A stretch of 64,000 nt of DNA from Pseudoalteromonas haloplanktis ATCC 14393. GTDB taxonomy: Bacteria; Pseudomonadota; Gammaproteobacteria; Enterobacterales; Alteromonadaceae. This document shows, piece after piece, positions 45,101 through 54,744 of this stretch. The stretch is taken from NCBI RefSeq assembly GCF_000238355.1, contig NZ_AHCA01000011.1, forward strand, positions 1 to 64,000. The letters are read 5' to 3'. Each line of letters opens with the position of its first letter. Position 1 is the first letter of the stretch. The position numbers and the translations under genes were made by a program. The notes beneath the pieces were generated by a model. The model searched no databases, was not told where the DNA came from, and saw only the letters and a program-made list of their open reading frames with translations.

Positions 45101-45712
45101 CTATACTATTGGTCGTGCAAGACTGAATAAATCGTTTGTTTGTACAAAATAATCACCGCCCATTTTACCCACAGTACCTAACGCTTGAGGGTCAATATAA
45201 CCATCACGTAATACACTGTCAGCAACATAAATCCCAATAACATCAAGCAGCATTATTTGCCCACCAGCAGGCAATTCACTGATCGTAATAACTTCGCGCA
45301 GGGTACATTCGTAGCGTACTTTTGATGCTTTGACACTTAAAGGCTTTACTCGTTTACTCGCGGTTGATTCAATATTGGCAGCCTCAAATTCACTTACCGA
45401 ATGTGAGTAATTTGCGCAACTTTGATTCATTTGTTCAACCTGCTGATGGCTGACAATATTGATCACGCATTCTTTGGTTGCGAGTAAATTTTTTAATGTG
45501 TCTTTGTTTTTATGATCAGCTGGGTTTACCTGAGTCACACTCAATACTGGCGGGTTTACACTGGCCACCGTAAAAAATGAGTAAGGCGCGATATTGTCAA
45601 TGCCATCGGCACTTAAAGTACTTACCCAAGCAATCGGCCTAGGGGTAATACCACCAACTAGCTGACTGTACACATTGATTTTATTGCCTTCCCGCGTTAA
45701 ATCTAAGTACAC
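45101..45712 (-). CDS. Flavin reductase-like protein (FMN-binding)
   Basis: A 203-residue protein of the flavin reductase/DIM6 family that binds FMN. Motifs: GGITPRPIAWVSTLSADGIDNIAPYSFF, PPVLSVTQV, KDTLKNLLATKECVINIV and a late GRMGG-like KMGGDYF. Substrate unknown. The start is GTG at 45712, with GAGGTG eight bases upstream. The stop is about 25 bases before the response-regulator element, and the gene is monocistronic as far as can be seen. Confidence 0.82.
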   Translation of the reverse strand: MYLDLTREGNKINVYSQLVGGITPRPIAWVSTLSADGIDNIAPYSFFTVASVNPPVLSVTQVNPADHKNKDTLKNLLATKECVINIVSHQQVEQMNQSCANYSHSVSEFEAANIESTASKRVKPLSVKASKVRYECTLREVITISELPAGGQIMLLDVIGIYVADSVLRDGYIDPQALGTVGKMGGDYFVQTNDLFSLARPIV

Positions 45713-46113
45713 CTTCGCTTCACCTCAGTTGTCATAAATGATTATAGATTTGCTCTTTTTAAACGTGTTTTAAGTTTATTATAAATAGGCCCTACATGTA
45801 TGAGCAAAATGAGTTTACAGACGCTCTCTTCCAGTTCTTGCGCCAACTCAATTATGATAATAAAGTTATTAACAGAAAACAAAAATACTGCGAGCCTGAA
45901 TAGATAATATAATACATCAGTGCAGTTACTTTTCTATTGACTCTAATAATGTGCATTACAACCTAGAAACACTATAAACAAGCTCATAGAGGGTAATAAA
46001 CCTTTGTTATGGCCTCCAAAAGTAAGGTAACATCATTGTTATTATTAATAATAAATAGCAATAATTATCCTATAGGCGGTTTTTTAGGGTAAGCAAAAAA
46101 ATTAAGGGATACT
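45713..46113. other. 401-bp gene-free divergent region
   Basis: Between the divergent flavin-reductase and zinc-ribbon genes. No reading frame, RNA gene or strong repeat is seen; AT-rich throughout. It should contain two promoters, but no box pair convincing enough to report. Confidence 0.4.
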
Positions 46114-46668
46114 ATGAATTGTACAAGTTGTGGTAAAGATTTACTTAAACCTAGTTTTATTGAAGGCCAATTTCGCTCACACACATGCACCCATTGTAAT
46201 GGCCACTGGGTACTAATCGAAGACTTTGCGGCTTGGAAAGAGCGTAACCCAAACTTTGCATTTGCTGACAACATCTCATTTGAAGCCGACGTCACAGACA
46301 CTAAAAAAGCATTAATTTGCCCGGTATCAGGTGTCATCATGCGGAAATTTCGTATTTCATCATCAACTGACTACCGTATAGATTACAGCGCACCGGTAGG
46401 TGGGATCTGGTTAGATGCTGGTGAGTGGGAATTACTAAAAGAGGAAGGCTTAGCTGGTACATTGAATGCAGTAGTAACCCAACAATGGCAAAACCAAATT
46501 CGTGAACAAAGTACCAAACAAAACTTTAGTGATATATACGCTGACAAATTTGGTACAGACACGTACGCAAAAGTAAAAGAGCTCAGAGAATGGCTTAATG
46601 CACAGCCACAAAAAGCCGACTTAAGGGCCTACCTGATGGCCGAAGACCCATACTCAGCAGATAAGTAA
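46114..46668 (+). CDS. Zinc-ribbon (zf-TFIIB-like) protein
   Basis: A 184-residue soluble protein. N-terminal zinc ribbon: MNCTSCGKDLLKPSF and THTCTHCNGHW-type pair of CxxC knuckles (C3, C6, C29, C32), the zf-TFIIB pattern. A second similar segment, CPVSGVIMRKF...PVGGIWLDAGEWELL, has lost most cysteines but keeps the G-x-WLD-x-GE signature. The C-terminus is helical (KVKELREWLNAQPQ). Function unknown. AAGGG precedes the ATG. Confidence 0.75.
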   Translation: MNCTSCGKDLLKPSFIEGQFRSHTCTHCNGHWVLIEDFAAWKERNPNFAFADNISFEADVTDTKKALICPVSGVIMRKFRISSSTDYRIDYSAPVGGIWLDAGEWELLKEEGLAGTLNAVVTQQWQNQIREQSTKQNFSDIYADKFGTDTYAKVKELREWLNAQPQKADLRAYLMAEDPYSADK

Positions 46669-46689
46669 TGTTTTAATTGAGTAAAATTA

Positions 46690-46723
46690 TACTGCCATAT
46701 TTAAAAAATAAAGTATGGCAGTA
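46690..46723. terminator. Hairpin between convergent zinc-ribbon and K+ channel genes
   Basis: TACTGCCATA and TATGGCAGTA form a 10-bp stem with a 14-nt AT-rich loop. Probably a terminator for the plus-strand gene. Confidence 0.5.
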
Positions 46724-46847
46724 GACTTTCTGTTCCCAAATCCAATGTCATACTGAAAACACACCGAGAAAGATTGCGAACAAACGCAACTAGCAATACA
46801 AGTAGCCAGATTTGATTATGCCAAGCAAAGCCTTATACGCTTATGGG

Positions 46848-47198
46848 TTAAACGCGCTTTTCTATCTGTTCAATAACATTTGGATCAATAAATATTTCTA
46901 ATGTTATTGATGCTGTTTTTACCGCGATAGCAACCAATAAACCAGTAAGAAGGATCCCCGTCCAAGCGATAATAACGGCCAATACCTTGGATGGTTTCTT
47001 TAACGGTCGAATATCGCCATAGCCTACCGTCAGCGCCGTAATAAACGCCCAATAAATTGAATCAAACCGGCTCCAGGATTCTAATCGGCCGACAACCAAA
47101 CCAAGCCCTATGATCACAAAGCACAATACGGCCAAAAGAGGTAAACCAAGATACACTCCAATAAAAAATAATTGAAAAAACGTAATCGAAAATTCCAT
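46848..47198 (-). CDS. Two-helix potassium channel
   Basis: A 116-residue membrane protein with TM1 (about 10-36), a pore helix and the K+ selectivity filter TVGYGD (57-62) in ITALTVGYGDIRPL, then TM2 (about 70-95) and a short charged tail. It is the minimal KcsA-like channel; a tetramer is expected. The frame begins at TTG 47207, but the ATG at 47198 is the likelier start. It follows the giant AAA+ ATPase gene by about 95 bases on the same strand, so it may belong to that locus. No RCK domain is present. Confidence 0.85.
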   Translation of the reverse strand: MEFSITFFQLFFIGVYLGLPLLAVLCFVIIGLGLVVGRLESWSRFDSIYWAFITALTVGYGDIRPLKKPSKVLAVIIAWTGILLTGLLVAIAVKTASITLEIFIDPNVIEQIEKRV

Positions 47199-47293
47199 AC
47201 AACACAACCAACTTATTTTTAATTTTTCTTACCACTTATAGCGTGATTTTCTAAGCCTTTAACAAAGCGAGGCGTTTATAGAGCTCGCATACA

Positions 47294-50200
47294 TCACTTA
47301 GCACTCCACGCAGTAATCAGTTTTTCAAACTGAGTATGCATATTGTTACTATTGATGCTCTTCGTTTGCTGATTAATTGCATTCACAAGCTCAGTAAATG
47401 ATGCTTGGTTGTTATTACTACTGACCACTGCGGTCAACGCATTCACAGCCTCTTTGTTATCTAGTGATTGCACTATACTCTGAATTGCTTGTTTATTATC
47501 TAAGCTTTGTATATTCACACCAAGGCTTTGCAGTAACTGGCTATAATCGTGATTTAGATTGTTTTTAGTGAGTTTACCAGCAATCTCTTCCAGTGATTGG
47601 TGCAAATAACCCATTTGCTCCACCGCCATCATCACAGGACTGCCGGCTCCATCGAGTTTATTTAAACGTACAAAGTCACCTTTAATTTGACTAAAGCGCT
47701 GTTGCTCTGATTCGCTTAAGGTACCCCGCAGTTCCCCAAGTTTTAGTAAGTTCTCTTCAGAGCCTTTACTGAGTGTTTGCGCTTCACCACGATAATGATC
47801 GCAAATCAGGTTTTCTAGTTCTTCGTCATTCATGGCGGCGACGACTTTCTCCGCCATTTTATTCATATTACGGTAACTGCCTTGTAGTTTAAATGGCGGC
47901 TCAGTGCGGTAATTATTATCTTGCGCAGCTGAGGCAATATACTGGGCGTTCACTTTTAATACCGTATTACGAATCGTGATTAATCGTGTGAGGACCGCTT
48001 TGATTTCGTTAACTTCCGCTTGAGAATAGCCGTGCTCAAGCTCATTTAATGAAATATCTTCGCCTTGGCACATCCGCACTAATTTATATAGATCCTCCAT
48101 ATTGCGATTAGCCAATGGCGCTAATACTGCATTAGAGGTTAGCGCATTTTCTATAAAGCTCATGGCAAACTCTTGCTCACACCCGGCTAAGGTATCACCA
48201 AGATTATAAATATCGGCGCGGTTTGCCAACATATCAGGAATTTTAAAACTCTCGCCCGATTCCGTATACGGGTTACCTGCCATCACTACAGCAAACTTTT
48301 TACCACGTAAGTCATAAGTTTTACTTTTGCCATTCCATACTCCGTCTATTCGACGTGAGCCATCACACAATGAAATAAACTTTTGTAAAAATTCAGGATT
48401 AGTATGCTGAATATCATCCAAATAGAGCATCACGTTATTGCCCATTTCAAAACTTTGGTTGATTTTTGCAATCTCTTTTTCTGCAGTGGCGTTAATAGCT
48501 TGAGTAGGATCCAATGACACTTGATCGTGCCCTATAGACGGGCAGTTTACTTTTACAAAGGTCAATCCTAAACGGTTAGCAACGTATTCTACTAAGGTAG
48601 TTTTACCGTAACCCGGTGGCGAGATCAGTAATAACATGCCCATTAAGTCAGTGCGTTTGTTTTTACCTGCTGAACCAATTTGCTTAGCTAGGTTATCGCC
48701 AATAATTGGAAAGTACACTTTATTGATCAGCTGATTACGCACAAACGAGCTCAGTGGCCTAGCTTTAAATTCATCAAGCTGCAGGCGCTCTTTTTGCTCT
48801 GTCAAAATGTCACTACGCAATGCATGATATTGCTCAAAAGCTGGGACTTGCTCTGTGATGTATTTACGAGTTCTGGCATAAAACTCTGCATAATCAAGAT
48901 TTAAAACTTGCTCTTGCACTCGCTTATGCTGTCCCATTAAACGCTCAACCTGGGTATTTGGGGTGACGTCTAGCACTGCGTATTTTAATGTTGTGGTGGC
49001 ACTAAGATGCAAATAGTTAGCCGCTTCCGCTTGCACCATTGCTGGCACTTTAGGGCTTTGCGAGCAATACGCATTAAGCCAACTTAAAAATAGCAATGCT
49101 CGCTCATCAGTTTGCTTTACATTTTCGCACGCCTGAGTCAGCTCGTTAATATAGCCTTTTGCTTTGGCGTCACTATTAAACTGCTCAGCTAAATTTTTAG
49201 CTTGTTGAGAAACAATAAATAGCTGTTGATCCGCCGCTTTTTGTTGTGCTAATTGTTGTACTAAATAAGCAGCGGCCAAATCAGTGGATAAATCAGCAAA
49301 GCGTGCTGATAATTTACTAATTTGTAGCAAAAAGTCGTTGATCTGTTCACTTAACTGCACGGTTAGCGTGGTGATAAAACTAGTCGCAGCAAAGTGTTTA
49401 TCCATCAAAATAGCATTGCTCGCTTGATGGAAATATTCGTTCAGTTGTGTGGTTGACAATTGTGCACTAAATAACTGCGCAACAATACGACAACTAGGGG
49501 GATAAATAAGTAAGTCCAAACTACTTTTTTGCGTTAATAAGGTATCAATAATCGCACTGGCATCATGATCATGAATGCCTTTTTCATAACCTTCTTGGTA
49601 ACGCGGTTCGGCAAATTTTTGCACCAGCTGTAATAACTGTTTATCTCGTTGCGCTTGCTCTAACTGTGTAAAAGTCAGCGAGTGCTCACTGTTTTCACAT
49701 GCAAGTATTATTTGTGCTGCTAAATATTCAGCGCGATAAACGTAATCGTTTTCTGATACTAATGTTTGCTGCCACAAATGACGGCTTTGCTGTAACGTTG
49801 CAAGGTCTTGTTTATCAATTATCGGCTCAAAATAATCTGTGCCGGTTAAGTGCAACATTAGCTGCTCATCACGCGGTAATAAGGTTAAATCGAGTAATTG
49901 CTTATTTACACTAAAGGCATGCTTACCAATGCTGACCGTATTGCCGCCGTCAGTGAAAATATCTTGCTTATCACGTAACGAACGGATGCCCTGATCTTTA
50001 CTGGCTTTGAGTTTTGATTGAATATCATCGGCACGAATTTCGTCGCCTAACTCTTTAAGTTCAGTGGTAAGAGCACGCAATTTACTGATCATAGGATCGG
50101 CAGCAAAATAAGTGTTTAACGCATCCAACTCAGTAAAACTTTGCGCACGACGGTTAACGCCTTGCAGTATTCGCTCAGCGGCATTGGCTAAATTCAATGC

Positions 50201-52498
50201 ACGGCGCTGGCGGGTGTCAATTAAGCTTTGTTTATGTGCTTCAAAGCTTTCATATACGTCATCACGCTTGGCAATGATCTCTGTCAGGTACTCGTCAAAA
50301 TCACTAAATTGTGATTCCAATTCTTCAAGCTGAATAACCAAACGTGAAAGTTGATCATCACATGCTTCAGGCGTTTTGGCATTATTTAATGCATTGGTGA
50401 TACTTTGTGAAAAGAGCTTAAAGCGTGCGGCAAATTCAGCTTTCGCTTCAACACTACCGAGGCTCTTTTGACGAATTTCAATACTGGCCTTTGCACGATT
50501 CACCAATGCATACACAGCGCTGATATCTTCGAGTATCTGTGTGCGCACACGGCTATCGTCTATGTCCAGGTCAAGCATAGTGTGGTTAAGTAAATCCAGC
50601 TCTACACTTTGCGCATCTAACTGCGCAATATAGGTTTTAAGCTCGCTCACGCTTTCGCTTTTACTGCTGAGATCTTCAAGCTGTTTGAGTTTTTCGTGAT
50701 ACGGCGTCAGCGCGCTGTCTTGTTGTAAAAACGCTGCGGTTGCTTGGCTTACTTCCACCAGCCGCTCATCAATTTCACTTTGTAAGTTATTCAGTGCCGT
50801 AATATCAATATATTTAATGTCTTCAAGGCTTATTACTTGGCCTTTGAGTACTTTTAAAGCATCAAGACCTTGCACAAACTCTGGGGCGGTTTTAAAGTTA
50901 TCTGGGCGCACTTCACGGGTTACGTCCGTGTAGTGCTTATTAATATCCACCAGCGCTTGCTTGGCTTTGTTTTGAATTTCGGTGACTTTTTCAAATTCAT
51001 CAAGCACTTGCTCAGCGGTTTCATTAATGCTGTGCAAGTTTTGCGCGATTTCTGTAAATTCACTTTCGTTAAGCCAATGATAACGGTCAAAAATATTTCG
51101 GCTGAGGGCAATTAAATCTTCGTAATGAAATAAGCTCGGGCTTTGCTCGCTAATGGCTTTACTGACACTGTATAAATCAGAAATACCACGCACTAAATCA
51201 GGGTTACCAATTTTGCCAAAAAAGCTGGTAAGTGGTGGCGCATTAGCGGCAAACTCGGCCGAGACAAACGGGCTTTGCCAAATTTGAATGGGGTGTACTC
51301 GCTCCGCTTGGTCTTTATCAGCCTTAAAGGTGAGTGTTACACCATCGTTATAAATTGCGTAGCCGTGGCAATAAATCGGATTTTGTAGGTTTTTATCAAT
51401 AATATTATAGGCAAAAAGTGCGTAACGGCCTTCGCTTGGCTCATAAAACACATATAACACATCTTCGCCATTGGGTGACTTTATATGCCGGTGAAATTCT
51501 AAATCATCTATTTGCTCTTCAAATGAACGAGCTTGTCCTGACTGTAAATAATAACCACCAGGGAAAATAATACCGTGATCTTCAGGCAAGGTAACACAGG
51601 CACTACCAATTGCATCTTGACGCATCACCAGCTGAGAACGGGTGTTATAAATAAAATAACGCCATGCTTTTTCACGGTATGGAAGAATTTTTAGCAGCAC
51701 TAAGTCGCCTACTAAGGCGTACTCAACTTCGCCATCAGCAAGGGATTGGTTTTTATCATCAACCGTTTCTTGATAAATCCCTTCACCAGTGTCTGTGCTG
51801 TTTTCTATTTTAATGGTCAGTGAGCCACCAATGGTTTCGACAAACACTTGATCGGCAATGTTAATATGAGCGTGACGCCCTTCTACATGGTTACTTCTGT
51901 CAGTTTTGAGCCATTCAAAATCATAGTCATGGGCGTGTTGAATATCACGCTCACCGCGATTATCGATATAGTTAATGGTGTTATCTGGGTGAATTTCCCA
52001 GCGAAAAACCCGCACATCCGATAATTTGTCACCGATTTGGAATAACGCAAACAGCTTGCCGTTTTGTTGATATAAATGCTGTAAGCTGGTTTGTTTGTAA
52101 TAAGTATACAATTCTTCAAAGTCACGGATAAAACGACTATCCGTTAAAAAGCGTGTTGTATCAGGGTACGGCTCTATTTCATAATGGTTGTCTTGCGCGA
52201 CTAGTTTTTGTACACTAAATACGTCACTGATTGCCGTTTCTTTTTTTAAGCCCAAGAACACGTTGTAAGCAAAAATAACTTTGTCGCCAACGATCACGAT
52301 ATCACGCGGGGTACAATTTTGCTCTGTACGAACGCGAACACGTCCTTTAACTTGTAGTTCAGTACTGCCAAACTCGTTTATACGCTGTTTATTAATATCG
52401 TCTATTTGCGCTTTTAAATCAGCACCAAAATTATTTAAACGACGTTTAATTAAGTCGTACGAGCCTTGCTCTAGCGCTTGTTGAGTTACGTCCGTCAT
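47294..52498 (-). CDS. Giant AAA+ ATPase, DUF3686-type
   Basis: A 1734-residue protein. The N-terminal 420 residues are beta-rich and repetitive (FRWEIHPDNTINYIDNRGERD...YVFYEPSEGRYALFAYN), consistent with the DUF3686 domain of proteins annotated as DNA-repair ATPases. A long helical/coiled-coil middle (about 480-1200) follows. A single AAA+ module has Walker A near 1290 (SPPGYGKTTL), Walker B near 1357 (VMLYLDDIQHTN) and a MoxR/AAA_5-like sensor GNPYTESGESFKIPDMLANRADIYN near 1408. The C-terminus (about 1580-1734) is helical. No signal peptide. It follows a flotillin and a YqiJ-like gene, which suggests a membrane-microdomain machine rather than simple DNA repair. AGGATAGG precedes the ATG. 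Confidence 0.85.
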   Translation of the reverse strand: MTDVTQQALEQGSYDLIKRRLNNFGADLKAQIDDINKQRINEFGSTELQVKGRVRVRTEQNCTPRDIVIVGDKVIFAYNVFLGLKKETAISDVFSVQKLVAQDNHYEIEPYPDTTRFLTDSRFIRDFEELYTYYKQTSLQHLYQQNGKLFALFQIGDKLSDVRVFRWEIHPDNTINYIDNRGERDIQHAHDYDFEWLKTDRSNHVEGRHAHINIADQVFVETIGGSLTIKIENSTDTGEGIYQETVDDKNQSLADGEVEYALVGDLVLLKILPYREKAWRYFIYNTRSQLVMRQDAIGSACVTLPEDHGIIFPGGYYLQSGQARSFEEQIDDLEFHRHIKSPNGEDVLYVFYEPSEGRYALFAYNIIDKNLQNPIYCHGYAIYNDGVTLTFKADKDQAERVHPIQIWQSPFVSAEFAANAPPLTSFFGKIGNPDLVRGISDLYSVSKAISEQSPSLFHYEDLIALSRNIFDRYHWLNESEFTEIAQNLHSINETAEQVLDEFEKVTEIQNKAKQALVDINKHYTDVTREVRPDNFKTAPEFVQGLDALKVLKGQVISLEDIKYIDITALNNLQSEIDERLVEVSQATAAFLQQDSALTPYHEKLKQLEDLSSKSESVSELKTYIAQLDAQSVELDLLNHTMLDLDIDDSRVRTQILEDISAVYALVNRAKASIEIRQKSLGSVEAKAEFAARFKLFSQSITNALNNAKTPEACDDQLSRLVIQLEELESQFSDFDEYLTEIIAKRDDVYESFEAHKQSLIDTRQRRALNLANAAERILQGVNRRAQSFTELDALNTYFAADPMISKLRALTTELKELGDEIRADDIQSKLKASKDQGIRSLRDKQDIFTDGGNTVSIGKHAFSVNKQLLDLTLLPRDEQLMLHLTGTDYFEPIIDKQDLATLQQSRHLWQQTLVSENDYVYRAEYLAAQIILACENSEHSLTFTQLEQAQRDKQLLQLVQKFAEPRYQEGYEKGIHDHDASAIIDTLLTQKSSLDLLIYPPSCRIVAQLFSAQLSTTQLNEYFHQASNAILMDKHFAATSFITTLTVQLSEQINDFLLQISKLSARFADLSTDLAAAYLVQQLAQQKAADQQLFIVSQQAKNLAEQFNSDAKAKGYINELTQACENVKQTDERALLFLSWLNAYCSQSPKVPAMVQAEAANYLHLSATTTLKYAVLDVTPNTQVERLMGQHKRVQEQVLNLDYAEFYARTRKYITEQVPAFEQYHALRSDILTEQKERLQLDEFKARPLSSFVRNQLINKVYFPIIGDNLAKQIGSAGKNKRTDLMGMLLLISPPGYGKTTLVEYVANRLGLTFVKVNCPSIGHDQVSLDPTQAINATAEKEIAKINQSFEMGNNVMLYLDDIQHTNPEFLQKFISLCDGSRRIDGVWNGKSKTYDLRGKKFAVVMAGNPYTESGESFKIPDMLANRADIYNLGDTLAGCEQEFAMSFIENALTSNAVLAPLANRNMEDLYKLVRMCQGEDISLNELEHGYSQAEVNEIKAVLTRLITIRNTVLKVNAQYIASAAQDNNYRTEPPFKLQGSYRNMNKMAEKVVAAMNDEELENLICDHYRGEAQTLSKGSEENLLKLGELRGTLSESEQQRFSQIKGDFVRLNKLDGAGSPVMMAVEQMGYLHQSLEEIAGKLTKNNLNHDYSQLLQSLGVNIQSLDNKQAIQSIVQSLDNKEAVNALTAVVSSNNNQASFTELVNAINQQTKSINSNNMHTQFEKLITAWSAK

Positions 52499-52525
52499 GA
52501 AACCTATCCTGAAATTTAATAAAAG

Positions 52526-52555
52526 TTAGCCGCAATAATCAACTATTGCGGCTAA
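52526..52555 (-). terminator. Terminator inside the flotillin-ATPase operon
   Basis: TTAGCCGCAATA (52526-52537) and TATTGCGGCTAA (52544-52555) form a perfect 12-bp stem with a 6-nt loop, followed by CTTTTATT on the minus strand. It lies between the flotillin stop and the ATPase start, and so should lower ATPase transcription relative to flotillin. Confidence 0.78.
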
Positions 52556-52578
52556 AACGATAGAACTTAGAAGCTAAA

Positions 52579-54681
52579 CTAGTCTTTTGGATCTAGTTGA
52601 ATTTTTTCATCTAATCCACCGCCTAAATTACCGCCTAACATGCTTAGTAATTGGCTTTTTTCAGCCGCAGACGTATTACTCAACTGCTTTAATAACTTAC
52701 TCATGTTGAAGTTTTTAAGTGTTTCTGCGGAGCCATTTGCTCCAGCTAACACCCCTTTTAGGTCTTCGATTAAATTACGATCACCGTTTAAATGATCTTT
52801 AAACACGGTTTGTACAGTTTTACTTTCATCAACTAAGCCATCGATTGATTTACCTAAACTAATTGCACTCATAAATTGATTAAAGAACTGGCCATCACCG
52901 CCCATAATATTGATATCAGCATCACCTAAGGCTTTAGCCATAATATGTGCTTGGTGCTCGGCAATATCTCTGCTGGCGGAAATTTTTGCCAATACCAGCT
53001 CTTTTTGCTGATTAAGTTGTAGCGTAAAGCTTTCGTAATCGCGAGCATCTTGGTCCATCGCATTTAAGGCTTGTAGTTTCTCCTCTAGGCCTTTTGCTTC
53101 TGCACGCATTTTACGCTCAAGGTTAATCGCTTCTACTTCACCTTGTTTTTCATTCGCATCAGCCATCGCTGTTTGTACTTGTGCTTGAGATAAGCCAATT
53201 TCACGGTTACCTTGTGCTTCAGCTTCAAGTTTTTGACGCATTACCTTGGCATCAATCTCACCCTGAATTGCATTTGCCTCGGCTTTTGCTTTAATAACAT
53301 CCGCTTCAGCAAGTCCTTTAGCAGCTGTTTCAACTTGTTGCGCATGCGCCAAAATTTTCTTCGACTCTGCTTGTTGATTAGCAATTCTAAGTTCAGCATT
53401 AGCCATTGTTTCAAGCTCACGGGCTTTATATTCTGCGGCTTGCTCTTGCGCTTTTGCAGCTTCGATGTCTTTTACTAATGACTCTTCAGCTTCAGCTTTA
53501 GCACGAATGATGATTGCATTTTTCTCACGCTCTGCGCCTGCGAGTACTTTCACATCTTTAATACGCTCTTCTTCTTCGGCTACTGATTTTTCAACAATGA
53601 CGCGATCACGCACTACATCGGCAATTTCTTTACGCTCTACTTCCAGCGCTTTTTCTTTATTGATACGCAGGATTTCAGTTTCTCTTTCACGTTCTATCAC
53701 TTCAATTTCACGTGAGCGGGCAACTTTCTCTTCTTCAATACCCAAAACGCGTAATCGGTTTTGCTCTGCAATATCCAGTTCGCGTTGCTTATTTTGCTCG
53801 CTAATGCCAATGGCTTCTTCGGTTTGAATGCGGGCTTGCTCTGATTTTAAGCGCTCTTCTTGACGTACTTTTTCAGCTTCTGCATATTCGCGGGCTTTCA
53901 CGGTTTCAATTTCACGTACTTGACGAGACATGGCATCTTGTTTTTGACGCTCAATTTCTAGTGACTTTTCAGTGGCTTCTTGATTTTGGATCTCAATTTT
54001 AGCGCGCTCATCACACTTTAATTGATTGGTAGACACATTTTGTAATGCTGTCATTTCTGTGATGCGGCGAATACCTTCAGCGTCAAGAATATTCTGCGGA
54101 TCGAGCTTATCAATTGCCGTTTGTTCAAGGTAATCAATGGCAACATCTTCAAGGGTATAACCCGATAAATCTTGGCCTATTACCTCTTTGATATTATCGC
54201 GAAATTCATTTCGATGAGTAAATAACTCAACAAAATCCATACGCTTACCAACAGTTTTAAGCGCTTCTGAAAATTTCGCTTCAAATAACTCTTGCAGTGT
54301 GTCGTGCTCTGACGCACGGGCGCAGCCGACTTGCTTGGCAACACGTAAAATATCTTCTTTGTTTTCATTAACACGAATGTAAAAAGTAATAGCGATATCA
54401 GCGCGTATATTATCTTTACAGATCAAACCGCCTTTATCTTTGCGCTCAAGCACCATACGCTTAGTTGAGATATCCATTACTTCCATTTTATGGATCACAG
54501 GATAAACAATGCCACCTGTTGTGGTGACGTCCGGCTCGCTTTTCATTTTATTTATGATCAGTGCTTGGCCTTGCTCTACCTTGCGATAAAACTTGCCTAT
54601 GATCAGCAAAATAGCAAAAATAACAGCGATTGCTATACCTACAAATGTCAATATAGGTATGAGGTTATCTAAAAATTCCAT
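52579..54681 (-). CDS. yqiK: Flotillin-like SPFH protein (YqiK type)
   Basis: A 700-residue membrane-associated protein: an N-terminal helix (about 8-30), an SPFH/PHB domain (about 35-215; YRKVEQGQALIINKM, ISTKRMVLERKD, VDVKHR-like segments and FVELFTHRNEFRDNI), a long Glu/Ala-rich coiled coil (about 220-580), and a C-terminal flotillin tail rich in Gly and Leu. Flotillins form large cage-like assemblies in functional membrane microdomains. AGGAC precedes the ATG. It lies 63 bases after the YqiJ-like gene and 80 before the ATPase, the yqiJ-yqiK order known in E. coli, here extended by the AAA+ gene. Confidence 0.9.
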   Translation of the reverse strand: MEFLDNLIPILTFVGIAIAVIFAILLIIGKFYRKVEQGQALIINKMKSEPDVTTTGGIVYPVIHKMEVMDISTKRMVLERKDKGGLICKDNIRADIAITFYIRVNENKEDILRVAKQVGCARASEHDTLQELFEAKFSEALKTVGKRMDFVELFTHRNEFRDNIKEVIGQDLSGYTLEDVAIDYLEQTAIDKLDPQNILDAEGIRRITEMTALQNVSTNQLKCDERAKIEIQNQEATEKSLEIERQKQDAMSRQVREIETVKAREYAEAEKVRQEERLKSEQARIQTEEAIGISEQNKQRELDIAEQNRLRVLGIEEEKVARSREIEVIERERETEILRINKEKALEVERKEIADVVRDRVIVEKSVAEEEERIKDVKVLAGAEREKNAIIIRAKAEAEESLVKDIEAAKAQEQAAEYKARELETMANAELRIANQQAESKKILAHAQQVETAAKGLAEADVIKAKAEANAIQGEIDAKVMRQKLEAEAQGNREIGLSQAQVQTAMADANEKQGEVEAINLERKMRAEAKGLEEKLQALNAMDQDARDYESFTLQLNQQKELVLAKISASRDIAEHQAHIMAKALGDADINIMGGDGQFFNQFMSAISLGKSIDGLVDESKTVQTVFKDHLNGDRNLIEDLKGVLAGANGSAETLKNFNMSKLLKQLSNTSAAEKSQLLSMLGGNLGGGLDEKIQLDPKD

Positions 54682-54744
54682 GTTATGTCCTAACGTGATT
54701 ATCGATTTTATTATGTGTTACTTATCCCTCAATAAACGCGGGTA

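Noticed and set aside
47294..52498. SMC- or Rad50-type DNA repair protein
   Set aside because: There is one internal AAA+ module near residue 1290, not split N- and C-terminal ATPase halves, and the neighbours are membrane-scaffold genes.
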